The position numbers and the translations under genes were made by a program. Under the pieces are notes generated by a model. It was given only the letters and a program-made list of their open reading frames with translations, did no database searches and was not told the DNA's origin. A stretch of DNA of 64,000 bases from Iodobacter fluviatilis (GTDB lineage: Bacteria; Pseudomonadota; Gammaproteobacteria; Burkholderiales; Chitinibacteraceae). Positions 27,271 through 35,527 of this stretch are shown piece after piece. The stretch spans positions 434,001 through 498,000 of the forward strand of contig NZ_UGHR01000003.1 of assembly GCF_900451195.1 (NCBI RefSeq), written 5' to 3'. Positions within the stretch are counted from its first letter, which is position 1, and every line of letters starts with the position of its first letter.

Positions 27271-28581
27271 ATGTATCTGGAACACTTTGGCTTAAACGAA
27301 CCCCCTTTTCGGATTACGCCACACCCTGAGTTTTTCTTTGTTGGGGCTGAGCGGGGCGCTACTCTGGATGCTTTGATATATGCCGTCCTAGCCGGAGAAG
27401 GCTTGGTTAAAGTGGTGGGGGAAGTCGGAAGTGGCAAAACCATGCTGTGCAGGGTATTGATCGAACGTTTACCTGCCAGTGTAGACAGCGTTTATATCGC
27501 CAATCCCGCCATGAAGCCGGATGAATTAATGCTGATGATTGCTGAGGATTTGGGCATTGTTTGCGATGCAACATACACCAGTGGCAGAGTAAGGGATTTG
27601 CAGGCCGCTTTACTCGAGCGTTTTGCCACAGGGCGGCAGGTGGTCATTCTGATCGATGAAGCCCATGCCATGCCAACAGAAAGCCTAGAGGCAGTCAGGC
27701 TGCTTTCAAATCTGGATCATGGTCACCACAAGCTATTGCAAATCGTATTATTTGGGCAAACCGAGCTGGATGCGCGTTTAGCCAGCCAAGATTTACGCCA
27801 ATTACGTGAGCGGATTACCCATGTATTTCAGCTTGCACCACTTAAAGCAAAAGATATTGAATCTTATATCGATTTTCGGATGCGCACGGCAGGGTATCGT
27901 GGCCCTGCGTTATTTCAAGCCGAGGCGCTGACGTCTATTTACCGTGCTTCGGAAGGATTAACCCGGCGGATAAATATTCTGGCAGATAAAGCTTTAATGG
28001 CTGCATTTTGCCAGAGCCAGCATTCCATTACAGCAAAGCACGTAAGCGCAGCGGTGAAAGACAGCGCTTTCAAGTCGGTTAAAAAGCGCACCGGTTGGGG
28101 ATGGATTGTGCTGTCTGTGGGGCTGGCTGGAGGCGTATGGGCGGGCCTGATGCAAGCCGCAAACCCGCCAGCTCAGGCGGTAGTGGCATCAACACCCCTG
28201 GCATCAGCCAGCAGCCCGGAAACCTTGGTCCCTGAAGTGCCGCTTTCTGCAGCTTTGCGGCAAAAACTGACTGAATCCAGGCAAAAAATGAATCGGGCGG
28301 AGGCGAGCGAAACGGCGGTTATGCTGCTGGTGACTTCTCAATCAAAAACAGCTGAATTAGAAAAATTCTTGGTACAGGCCGCTCTGTTATTGCCCCAGGA
28401 GCAATTATTAATTTATCCCGCTGAAGTCAGGGGTAATAAAGGCTGGGGCCTAGTTTATGGTCTTTTCCCTGATAAAAACAGCGCCAAGGCCGCAATGGCC
28501 ACTCTGCCGGAATCACTCAGAAAAAATAAGCCTATTTTACGCACGGTGGGGGGGATGCGGGACGAATTGTGGAATCTGTAA
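27271..28581 (+). CDS. mshM: MshM-like ExeA-family ATPase with C-terminal SPOR-like domain
   Basis: 436 residues. It starts MYLEHFGLNEPPFRITPHP, the hallmark of the ExeA/GspA/MshM family. AAA+ motifs: Walker A GEVGSGKT (about 51-58), Walker B VVILIDEAHAM, and arginine-rich sensor segments (TRRINILADKA). A membrane helix (about 274-292, WGWIVLSVGLAGGVWAGLM) is followed by a Pro/Ala linker and about 80 C-terminal residues with a SPOR-like pattern (LLIYPAEVRGNKGWGLVYG, then A-K-A-A-M-A-x-L-P). In ExeA/MshM systems this ATPase helps secretin insertion through peptidoglycan, which fits a peptidoglycan-binding SPOR domain. First gene of the pilus operon. Confidence 0.9.
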   Translation: MYLEHFGLNEPPFRITPHPEFFFVGAERGATLDALIYAVLAGEGLVKVVGEVGSGKTMLCRVLIERLPASVDSVYIANPAMKPDELMLMIAEDLGIVCDATYTSGRVRDLQAALLERFATGRQVVILIDEAHAMPTESLEAVRLLSNLDHGHHKLLQIVLFGQTELDARLASQDLRQLRERITHVFQLAPLKAKDIESYIDFRMRTAGYRGPALFQAEALTSIYRASEGLTRRINILADKALMAAFCQSQHSITAKHVSAAVKDSAFKSVKKRTGWGWIVLSVGLAGGVWAGLMQAANPPAQAVVASTPLASASSPETLVPEVPLSAALRQKLTESRQKMNRAEASETAVMLLVTSQSKTAELEKFLVQAALLLPQEQLLIYPAEVRGNKGWGLVYGLFPDKNSAKAAMATLPESLRKNKPILRTVGGMRDELWNL

Positions 28582-28730
28582 GTATGAATAAAAAGCAAAG
28601 ATAAGCTATTAATCAGGACTAATTAATTATTCCATTCTATAAATGATTTCATGCCGAACTTAAATGGCTGGCCTGATGAAGTAATGATCCGGCTATAAAA
28701 CAGCAGATGTTTCTGTATGAGTGCTCAATT

Positions 28731-30560
28731 ATGCGGTGGCAAATTTTAATTCTGGTTTCCTTGCTCAGTGCCTGCGCGGGTCAATCGGGCTTGGAGATGG
28801 AAACTGGCCGCCATTTAGAAGCTAAAGCCGTCTCTTCTGAGATTCCAAAGCCGGTCAGTGCAATGCCTGTTTTACCTAAGCCACAGCCCGCTGCTAAAAC
28901 GGCCACCTATAGCGTGGTGGTGCATCAGGTGTCTGTAAATGAAATTTTATTTGCCCTAGGGCGGGATGCCAGAATAAACGTGGATGTACATGCCGGGGTA
29001 AGCGGCAATGTTACATTAAATGCAATTAATCAGACGCTGCCGCAAATATTAGAGCGGATGAGCAAACAAGTTGATTTGCGCTGGGAGCTGGAAAACGGCG
29101 TGCTAACTGTTACGCCAGATTTACCCTATCTTAAAACCTACAGAATGAATTATTTTAATTTATCTAGAAATGTTAAATCTAACGTTACGCTGGCTAATTC
29201 GGTAAGCAGTGGCAGTGGAGGTGGGTCTGGCAATAGCTCTAATACGCAAATTGATATGCTGGCCGATCATCATTTGTGGAAACAGATCGATTTAAATTTA
29301 AAAGAGCTGCTGGGTATCTCGGCTGAAGCAAAAACTGGTGGGGCGCAGCTGGGGGCCATTGTGCAGGATCAAAGCGCACAGGCTGTTAAGAGTAATGTCT
29401 CTGTTGATAAAAAAGAAGTCGTTAAAACAGCTGCAGAAGCAGCAAAGGCAGCCAAAGATATAGCCCAGGCTAATAAAACCAATGCAGAAACAGAAAAAAT
29501 AAAATCAGGTGAATCACAGCCTATTAATAAAACCAGCCCGCCGGCAGATAGCAGCAGATTAGTCATTCTTAATCCAGAAACAGGTGTTGTTACAATAAGG
29601 GCCAGTCAGAAGGAACACGCAAAAGTAGCCGAGTATTTAAATGCAGTACAAAGCGGTGCTTTGCGTCAGGTGCTGATTGAGGCCACGATTGTAGAGGTTT
29701 TATTATCTGATCAGTATCAGGCCGGGGTAGATTGGAGCCGGATAGGTGAAACAGATAATCAGTTAAATTTTCAACAGAAATCTCTGGCTAATAATCTGGG
29801 TACTGCCCCTTTAAGTATTCTTTCCTATACCAAAACGGGGGGTATTTTAAGCGGTACATTTAACTTCACGATTAAAATGCTGGAGCAATTTGGCCGCACC
29901 CGTGTGTTATCCAGCCCCAAAATCATGGCATTAAATAATCAGACTGCCGTAATGAAGGTTGTGGAAGAGCAGGTGTATTTTACAATTAAAGTCACACCAC
30001 CCGTTGTAACAGATGGGAAAGTCACCACACAGGCTACTTACGATAGCGAGCTGCATACCGTGCCTATTGGTTTGGTGATGCAGGTGACGCCGCAAATATC
30101 TGAAGATGGTCAGGTGGCACTGAATGTAAGGCCAACCATTACCAATATTAATTCATTTATTGAAGACCCTGCTGTAGCCATTCTGGCCGCAGCCAACAAT
30201 ACACAAATTAAAAGCCTGGTGCCTATATTGCAGGTCAGGGAATTTGATTCCACATTAAAAGTAGCCAGCGGGCAAGTGGCTATTTTGGGTGGGTTAATTC
30301 AGGATTCATTAAATAATGACAGGCAGGGGGTGCCAGGTTTATCCCGAATGGCCTATGTGGGCGATTTATTCAGCTACCGCAATGATAAAGTTAGAAAAAT
30401 TGAATTAGTGGTTTTTTTACGACCTGTTTTAATCAGGGATAGTAGCGATTTAGGTAATTACCAGCAGTTTTTACCTAATGATCAGTTTTTTAAGAATGAA
30501 GCTGATCATGATTTATCGGCATTTCAGTCCGGAGGTGTTCCTTTGGGGACTAAACCATGA
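28731..30560 (+). CDS. mshL: MSHA-type pilus secretin MshL
   Basis: 609 residues from the ATG at 28731; ILILVSLLSACAGQ is a lipoprotein signal with lipobox LSAC. The N-terminal STN-like domain (ISVNE-type VSVNEILFALGRDARINVDV) and N1 domains are followed by a low-complexity Ala/Lys/Thr spacer (about 225-265) and a C-terminal secretin domain with RTRVLSSPKIMALNNQTAVM and the VPGLSRMAYVGDLFSYR ending. Forms the outer-membrane channel for pilus passage. The 125-150 bases after mshM contain no terminator, so both are probably in one transcript. It ends 4 bases into mshN. Confidence 0.92.
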   Translation: MRWQILILVSLLSACAGQSGLEMETGRHLEAKAVSSEIPKPVSAMPVLPKPQPAAKTATYSVVVHQVSVNEILFALGRDARINVDVHAGVSGNVTLNAINQTLPQILERMSKQVDLRWELENGVLTVTPDLPYLKTYRMNYFNLSRNVKSNVTLANSVSSGSGGGSGNSSNTQIDMLADHHLWKQIDLNLKELLGISAEAKTGGAQLGAIVQDQSAQAVKSNVSVDKKEVVKTAAEAAKAAKDIAQANKTNAETEKIKSGESQPINKTSPPADSSRLVILNPETGVVTIRASQKEHAKVAEYLNAVQSGALRQVLIEATIVEVLLSDQYQAGVDWSRIGETDNQLNFQQKSLANNLGTAPLSILSYTKTGGILSGTFNFTIKMLEQFGRTRVLSSPKIMALNNQTAVMKVVEEQVYFTIKVTPPVVTDGKVTTQATYDSELHTVPIGLVMQVTPQISEDGQVALNVRPTITNINSFIEDPAVAILAAANNTQIKSLVPILQVREFDSTLKVASGQVAILGGLIQDSLNNDRQGVPGLSRMAYVGDLFSYRNDKVRKIELVVFLRPVLIRDSSDLGNYQQFLPNDQFFKNEADHDLSAFQSGGVPLGTKP

Positions 30561-31975
30561 GCTTATTGCTGCAGGCCTTAAAAAAAGCGGAGGAAGCCAA
30601 ACGGCTGCGTGAAGCGGCAGCCTTGGCTGCAGGTGATGAAAACCTTACCACTGCAACGGATCAAGCCGCTGATCTGAATACCCACCTGCAGCTAAGTGAT
30701 GTTGCTGATGAGCAAGTGCCAGATGCGCTGGAGGAAGTAACCACTTCATTATCTTTGGAAGATACTGAGCCCTTATCCCCTCCTACCGATGCACCATGGG
30801 AGTTTGTACCGCTGCCATTAGATGATTTGGCCCTGCCTGTGCCGCCCGCCGAACCGGCTCCAGCCGGTCAGGCCAATCAAACCGATCAGGTTAATTTAGC
30901 CGTGGATACGGCTAATTTACCGCCAGCGCCGCTTAATACACCAGAGCCTGAAGAAGATCTTACCTGGCTGAAAAGCACACCTCCGCCTGCTGCTCCAAAA
31001 GAGCCTGTGGCTCCTGTGACCATGACCGCCCCTCCACCCGCACCTATTGTTGCTCCGCCACCAGCAGTTAAGCCTAGGCAGCGTTCCCATTCGCTTCCCT
31101 GGCTGGTGCTGGGTGGCGTTTTGATTATGGGGGGAATGGGGGGCTATTTCTGGTGGCAGTATCAGGCACTGACATTGTCTGCTGTTGCAGCACCAGCACC
31201 AGCACCAGCACCAGCACCAGCCATCGCAGAGGCGGCCCCGGCAGCACCTGCCTCCAGTCCGGTGCCAGCTACTCCGCTTCCTGTTCGGGCAGCCAGTGCT
31301 GTGGTGGTCGTGCTGACTCCGGCCCCCCTGCCTGTTCCTGCCCGCTACAAAGGTGATGCGGCCAGAGTGGAGGAGCGTTCCGGTGCACCCAATGGCGCGG
31401 GCATTCGTTTTGAAACACAAAATAATGAGGCTGCAGTTCCGCTGCCGCTGGCGATGGCATATCGCTCTTTTCAGCTGGGCGATTATCGGGCGGCTGAGGA
31501 GGGCTACCGGCGCATACTGCAGCTGGATGCCCGCAATCGTGATGCCTTGCTGGGAATGGCCGCCCTTGCGATAAAGCGGGGCGCAGGCGCTGAGGCCACT
31601 CATTTTTACCGGCAAATATTATCGCTGTATCCAAGAGATGAAGTGGCGCAGTCGGCTTTGTACTCGCTAACCCCTGCGAATGAAAGCTCTGAAGCAGGCC
31701 TGCGCCAGCTCTCGTCTCAGCAGGCCGATGCCGCATTTGCCTTGGCTAATTTTTACGCGGGGCAAAATCGCTGGAGTGAGGCACAGGGTGCATATTTTCA
31801 AGCGCTGACCCTTGATGCAGGGAATGCAGATTACGCATTTAATCTGGCTATCAGCCTGGAGCACTTACAAGAAAATAAATCTGCAGCAAGGTATTACCGG
31901 CAAGCCTTAGCAGGCAAAGGGACTTTTGATCGGGCGAGCGCCGAAGCAAGATTAAAAGCTTTGGAGTCGCAATGA
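30557..31975 (+). CDS. mshN: MshN-like TPR protein
   Basis: 472 residues. N-terminal MSLLLQALKKAEEAKRLRE is the MshN/GspB-like start. After an acidic and proline-rich cytoplasmic region comes one membrane helix (about 181-200, PWLVLGGVLIMGGMGGYFWW). An APAPAPAPAPA linker encoded by tandem CCAGCA hexamers (31191-31219) leads to a periplasmic part with several tetratricopeptide repeats (YRSFQLGDYRAAEEGYRRIL, ALLGMAALAIKRGAGAEA, FYAGQNRWSEAQGAYFQAL). It probably scaffolds pilus machinery in the periplasm. The stop TGA overlaps an ATG by 4 bases, opening the small frame before mshE. Confidence 0.88.
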   Translation: MSLLLQALKKAEEAKRLREAAALAAGDENLTTATDQAADLNTHLQLSDVADEQVPDALEEVTTSLSLEDTEPLSPPTDAPWEFVPLPLDDLALPVPPAEPAPAGQANQTDQVNLAVDTANLPPAPLNTPEPEEDLTWLKSTPPPAAPKEPVAPVTMTAPPPAPIVAPPPAVKPRQRSHSLPWLVLGGVLIMGGMGGYFWWQYQALTLSAVAAPAPAPAPAPAIAEAAPAAPASSPVPATPLPVRAASAVVVVLTPAPLPVPARYKGDAARVEERSGAPNGAGIRFETQNNEAAVPLPLAMAYRSFQLGDYRAAEEGYRRILQLDARNRDALLGMAALAIKRGAGAEATHFYRQILSLYPRDEVAQSALYSLTPANESSEAGLRQLSSQQADAAFALANFYAGQNRWSEAQGAYFQALTLDAGNADYAFNLAISLEHLQENKSAARYYRQALAGKGTFDRASAEARLKALESQ

Positions 31976-32070
31976 TGATGACCGCCACAAAGTTAGCGCC
32001 AGCCAGCGGATCAGATTTGGTGGCTTACCTGCTTGCCAAAACAAGCTTGCATGCCATGGAGCACTTATGA
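31972..32070 (+). CDS. 32-codon micro-ORF wedged between mshN and mshE
   Basis: ATG at 31972 overlaps the mshN stop (ATGA), and its own TGA (32068-32070) overlaps the mshE start (ATGA at 32067). A GGAG stands five bases before its ATG (GGAGTCGCAATG), and another GGAG inside it serves mshE. The product, MMMTATKLAPASGSDLVAYL plus 12 more residues (with two Met, two His and a Leu-rich centre), resembles nothing I know. It could be a small protein or only a coupling device that carries ribosomes from mshN to mshE. The double ATGA arrangement is what makes it credible. Confidence 0.45.
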   Translation: MMMTATKLAPASGSDLVAYLLAKTSLHAMEHL

Positions 32071-33773
32071 ACGCGCCGGTCAGAAAGCTGCCGCTGGGCG
32101 AACTGCTGGTTTCTAAAGGCCTGCTGTCAGAAGATCAGCTGCGTATTACCCTCTTTGAGCAGCGGCGCAGCGGCGTGCCACTTGGCAAGCTGATGGTGTC
32201 GCTGGGCTTTGTGTCTGAAGGCATCTTGCGTGATGCCTTGTCTGAAAACCTAGGGCAGGTCAGCGTCGATTTATCCAAGATTCTGGCCGACACGCAGGCG
32301 ATTAAGCTGGTGCCTAAAGACGTGGCCAAGCGGCATATGCTGCTGCCCGTGTCGCTGGATACGGAAAGAAATAAGCTGACGCTGGCGATGTCTAACCCGA
32401 ATAACCTGGTTGCGCTGGATCAGGTGCGTATTCTGCTTAAAGACAAATACGAGTTGGAAACTCTGCTGGCTGCAGAATCTGATTTAGTCCACGCCATCGA
32501 TCAATATTATGGTTTTGAGCTGTCTATCGATGGCATTTTGAATGAAATAGAAACCGGGGTGATTGATTACGCCAGTCTGCAGCACGCCGAGGCCGAGTAC
32601 AACCAGCCGGTAGTGCGCCTGATTGATGCGCTGCTGGCCGATGCCTGCACGCGCGGCGCATCGGATATCCACTTTGAGCCTGAATCGTCTTTTGTGCGGA
32701 TTCGCTACCGCATCGATGGTGTGCTACGGCAAATTCGCGCCCTGCACAAAACCTATTGGCCTGCGATGGTGGTGCGGCTAAAGGTGATGAGCAATATGAA
32801 TATCGCCGAAACCCGCTCGCCGCAAGATGGCCGCATCTCGCTCACCCTAGCTGGCAGACCGCTGGATTTTCGGGTGGCGGCGCAGCCTACCACTTGGGGC
32901 GAGAATATTGTGCTGCGGATTTTAGACAGGCAAAAAGGCTTGGTGAAGCTGGATAAGCTGGGCTTGAGTAAAGAAAATCTTTATTTATTGCAGCTGATGA
33001 TTGCCCGGCCGGAAGGGATTATTTTGGTCACCGGCCCTACCGGCTCGGGAAAAACCACCACCCTCTATTCGATTTTAAGCAGTGTCAACACCGAAGCCGT
33101 TAACATCATGACGCTGGAAGACCCAGTGGAATATCCGATTCCCATGCTGCGGCAAACCTCGGTAAATGAAGCGGCCAAAATGGATTTTGTGAACGGTATT
33201 CGCTCCATGATGCGGCAAGACCCGGACATCATTCTGCTGGGCGAAATCCGCGATCGCGATACCGCCGATATGGCATTTCGCGCGGCCATGACCGGCCACC
33301 AAGTTTACTCAACCCTGCACACCAACTCTGCCATCGGCTCCATTCCGCGCCTCTTAGATATCGGCGTGCTGCCCGACGTGTTGGCAGGCAATATCATCGG
33401 CATCATCGCCCAGCGCCTTGCCCGAAAACTCTGCCCGCTCTGCCGTGAGCCCTATGAGCCCGATGCCTTTGAGCGGCGCTTATTGGGCATAGCGCCGGAG
33501 GGGGAGCCCATCACGCTGTACCGCGCCAGTGGTTGCCCCAAGTGTGATCACCAAGGCTATAAGGGCCGTTTAACCGTGATGGAAGTCTTAAAAATGAGTG
33601 CCGAGCTGGATGAACTCATTGCCCGGCATGCCACGCGCTTAGAAATAAAAAAAGCGGCGGAAGCCCAAGGCTTCAGAACCATGGCCGATGATGCATGCAG
33701 GCATGTGCTGGATGGGCTGACTTCGCTGGCAGAGATTTCCCGTGTGATTGATTTAACCGACAGGGTGGTTTAG
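32067..33773 (+). CDS. mshE: MSHA pilus assembly/extension ATPase MshE
   Basis: 568 residues. The N-terminus holds two tandem 24-residue MshEN-type motifs, PLGELLVSKGLLSEDQLRIT (from residue 9) and PLGKLMVSLGFVSEGILRDA (from residue 38). In Vibrio MshE this module binds cyclic-di-GMP; the usual Arg of R-L-G is Pro in both copies here. Then come N2/linker regions and the PilB/GspE ATPase core: Walker A TGPTGSGKTTT, Asp box LEDPVEYP, Walker B ILLGEIRDRDTADMA, His box MTGHQVYSTLHTNSA, and a C-x2-C...C-x2-C zinc module (CPLCREPY and CPKCDHQGYKGR). It powers pilus polymerisation at the inner membrane. Confidence 0.93.
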   Translation: MNAPVRKLPLGELLVSKGLLSEDQLRITLFEQRRSGVPLGKLMVSLGFVSEGILRDALSENLGQVSVDLSKILADTQAIKLVPKDVAKRHMLLPVSLDTERNKLTLAMSNPNNLVALDQVRILLKDKYELETLLAAESDLVHAIDQYYGFELSIDGILNEIETGVIDYASLQHAEAEYNQPVVRLIDALLADACTRGASDIHFEPESSFVRIRYRIDGVLRQIRALHKTYWPAMVVRLKVMSNMNIAETRSPQDGRISLTLAGRPLDFRVAAQPTTWGENIVLRILDRQKGLVKLDKLGLSKENLYLLQLMIARPEGIILVTGPTGSGKTTTLYSILSSVNTEAVNIMTLEDPVEYPIPMLRQTSVNEAAKMDFVNGIRSMMRQDPDIILLGEIRDRDTADMAFRAAMTGHQVYSTLHTNSAIGSIPRLLDIGVLPDVLAGNIIGIIAQRLARKLCPLCREPYEPDAFERRLLGIAPEGEPITLYRASGCPKCDHQGYKGRLTVMEVLKMSAELDELIARHATRLEIKKAAEAQGFRTMADDACRHVLDGLTSLAEISRVIDLTDRVV

Positions 33774-33793
33774 CGCCTCAAAGGAGGATTGCA

Positions 33794-34288
33794 ATGTATG
33801 TACGTGAACATATTTCGCGCGTGGTGGATGGCAAAACCTACAACACGCGCACCGCATTAAATTGCCATATGCATACCGAATCAAAAGACGATCAGGGCGT
33901 GCCGCATTTGATCGAGCTGTATCGCACCAAGCGTGATCAGTATTTTTTGGTTGAGCACAATATCCCTCATCCTCATATGGATACTGAAAAACGGTTGCCC
34001 ACCGATGTGCTGACGCCCATTTCGCTGGAGCAGGCAGAGGAGTGGGTAGAGAAATACTGCCCCTGGCGTAAAGAAAAGATTTTTGCATCCAGCAGTGAAG
34101 CGGACGCCACCACACTGACTTTGCGAATAGACAAAATGACCAAGGCGCAGCTGATTGCTCAGGCGGCCAAGCATAACCTCACCCTGAACGCCTATTGCCT
34201 GCTGAAGCTGGAAAAAATTCTTTATGAAAAAGAATCACCAAGAGGCGGCGGAGTGTTTCTGGAACGTGGGTTTAATCCTTCGGAGTGA
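33794..34288 (+). CDS. Accessory protein with C-terminal ribbon-helix-helix-like domain inside the pilus operon
   Basis: 164 residues with an excellent AGGAGG site 6-7 bases before the ATG. The N-terminal two-thirds contain GKTYNTRTA, ELYRTKRDQYFLVE and PISLEQAEEWVEKY. These match a small family I know from mobile or accessory regions, with the pattern G-K-x-Y-[ND]-T...L-Y-R-T-x-x-x-x-[YF]-F-L...P-[IL]-[ST]-x-x-[EQ]-A-x-E-W. The C-terminal 45 residues (TLTLRIDKMTKAQLIAQAAK, then HNLTLNAYCLLKLEKIL) have the beta-strand plus two helices of a ribbon-helix-helix DNA-binding fold. It is not part of known msh operons. A regulator or toxin-antitoxin-like orphan is possible. Confidence 0.65.
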   Translation: MYVREHISRVVDGKTYNTRTALNCHMHTESKDDQGVPHLIELYRTKRDQYFLVEHNIPHPHMDTEKRLPTDVLTPISLEQAEEWVEKYCPWRKEKIFASSSEADATTLTLRIDKMTKAQLIAQAAKHNLTLNAYCLLKLEKILYEKESPRGGGVFLERGFNPSE

Positions 34289-34330
34289 GGGGTAGATGGC
34301 CCTCTGCGGCTTGATTTCTGAGGAAAGCCA

Positions 34331-35527
34331 ATGCAGTTTACTTATCGTGCGGCAGACAATGCGGGCCTAGTTCAGAAGGGTAAAACAGAGGCCAATAATC
34401 TGACGGATTTAGAGCAGCGCCTTGAGCGGATTGGGCTGAGCCTGATTACGGCGAAAGCGGCATCGCCAGGAGGTGGGCTGGGCGGAAAAAAGGTCAGCCG
34501 GCGTGAGCTGATTACATTTACTTTTCATATGGAGCAGCTTACCCGTGCAGGGGTCTCTATTCTGGAAGGTTTATCTGATCTGCGCGATAGCCTAGAAGAG
34601 CCGCGTTTTCGCGAAGTGATTGCTAATTTAATTGAAGATATTGAAGGTGGGCAGCAGTTTTCGCAGGCGCTGGCTGGCCATCCCCAAGTTTTTGATGCCA
34701 TTTATGTGAATCTGATTCGTGCAGGTGAGGCCAGCGGCAAATTACCGGAAGTATTACTTAATTTATCTGATTCATTAAAGTGGCAGGACGAGCTGGTTTC
34801 ACAAACTAAAAAGATCGTGATGTATCCGGCATTTGTAGGCGTGCTGGTGGTGGGGGTAATTACTTTTTTAATGATTTATTTAGTGCCGCAATTAGTTTCT
34901 TTTGTAGCCGCTATGCAGCAAACCCTGCCTTTGAATACCCGTATTTTAATTGCGGTATCTAATATATTTATTTATTACTGGTGGGCTTTGTTTGGCACGC
35001 CCATTATTTTATTGCTGCTGTTTCGTTTGCGCTTGCGTCATGACGCTAGGTTTCGCCATCGCTTTGATGGCTGGAAACTCACTATTCCGCCATTTGGCCC
35101 GATTTTGCATAAAATTATTTTGGCCCGCTTTGCCAACTTTTTTGCCCTGATGTATGCAGCTGGGATTCCTATTCTGGATTGCATCAAAATCTCGGAAGGA
35201 ATTGTCAGCAACAGCATGGTGGCTGAATCATTGCAGCGGATTCAGGCACAAATCCGTGAGGGGCAAGGGGTGACGGCCAGCTTTAATCAGGAAAAAATGT
35301 TTCCGCCACTGGTGCTGCGCATGCTGAAAGTGGGCGAGAGCACCGGCCAGCTAGATCATGCCCTGATGAATGTTTCCTACTTTTATAACCGCGACGTAAA
35401 AGAATCCATAGAGCGCGTACAGGCTTTGATCGAGCCATCGCTCACCGTGGTGCTGGGCCTGATTTTGGCTTGGATTATGTCCTCGGTGCTTGGCCCTATT
35501 TTCGACACGATTAGCAAATTGCGATGA
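34331..35527 (+). CDS. mshG: MSHA pilus inner-membrane platform protein MshG (PilC/GspF family)
   Basis: 398 residues. Two GspF domains (about 70-190 and 272-392) with the family motifs FTFHMEQLTRAGVSILEGL and FANFFALMYAAGIPILDCIK. Three membrane helices are visible: YPAFVGVLVVGVITFLMIYL, IYYWWALFGTPIILLLLF and the C-terminal LTVVLGLILAWIMSSVLGPI. It forms the rotary platform that couples MshE to pilin insertion. Starts after an AGGAAA site; ends 4 bases into the next gene. Confidence 0.93.
   Translation: MQFTYRAADNAGLVQKGKTEANNLTDLEQRLERIGLSLITAKAASPGGGLGGKKVSRRELITFTFHMEQLTRAGVSILEGLSDLRDSLEEPRFREVIANLIEDIEGGQQFSQALAGHPQVFDAIYVNLIRAGEASGKLPEVLLNLSDSLKWQDELVSQTKKIVMYPAFVGVLVVGVITFLMIYLVPQLVSFVAAMQQTLPLNTRILIAVSNIFIYYWWALFGTPIILLLLFRLRLRHDARFRHRFDGWKLTIPPFGPILHKIILARFANFFALMYAAGIPILDCIKISEGIVSNSMVAESLQRIQAQIREGQGVTASFNQEKMFPPLVLRMLKVGESTGQLDHALMNVSYFYNRDVKESIERVQALIEPSLTVVLGLILAWIMSSVLGPIFDTISKLR

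Noticed and set aside
31153..31356. Ser/Thr-Cys-rich frame over the mshN proline linker
   Set aside because: Shadow of the CCAGCA hexamer repeat encoding the Ala-Pro linker of MshN.
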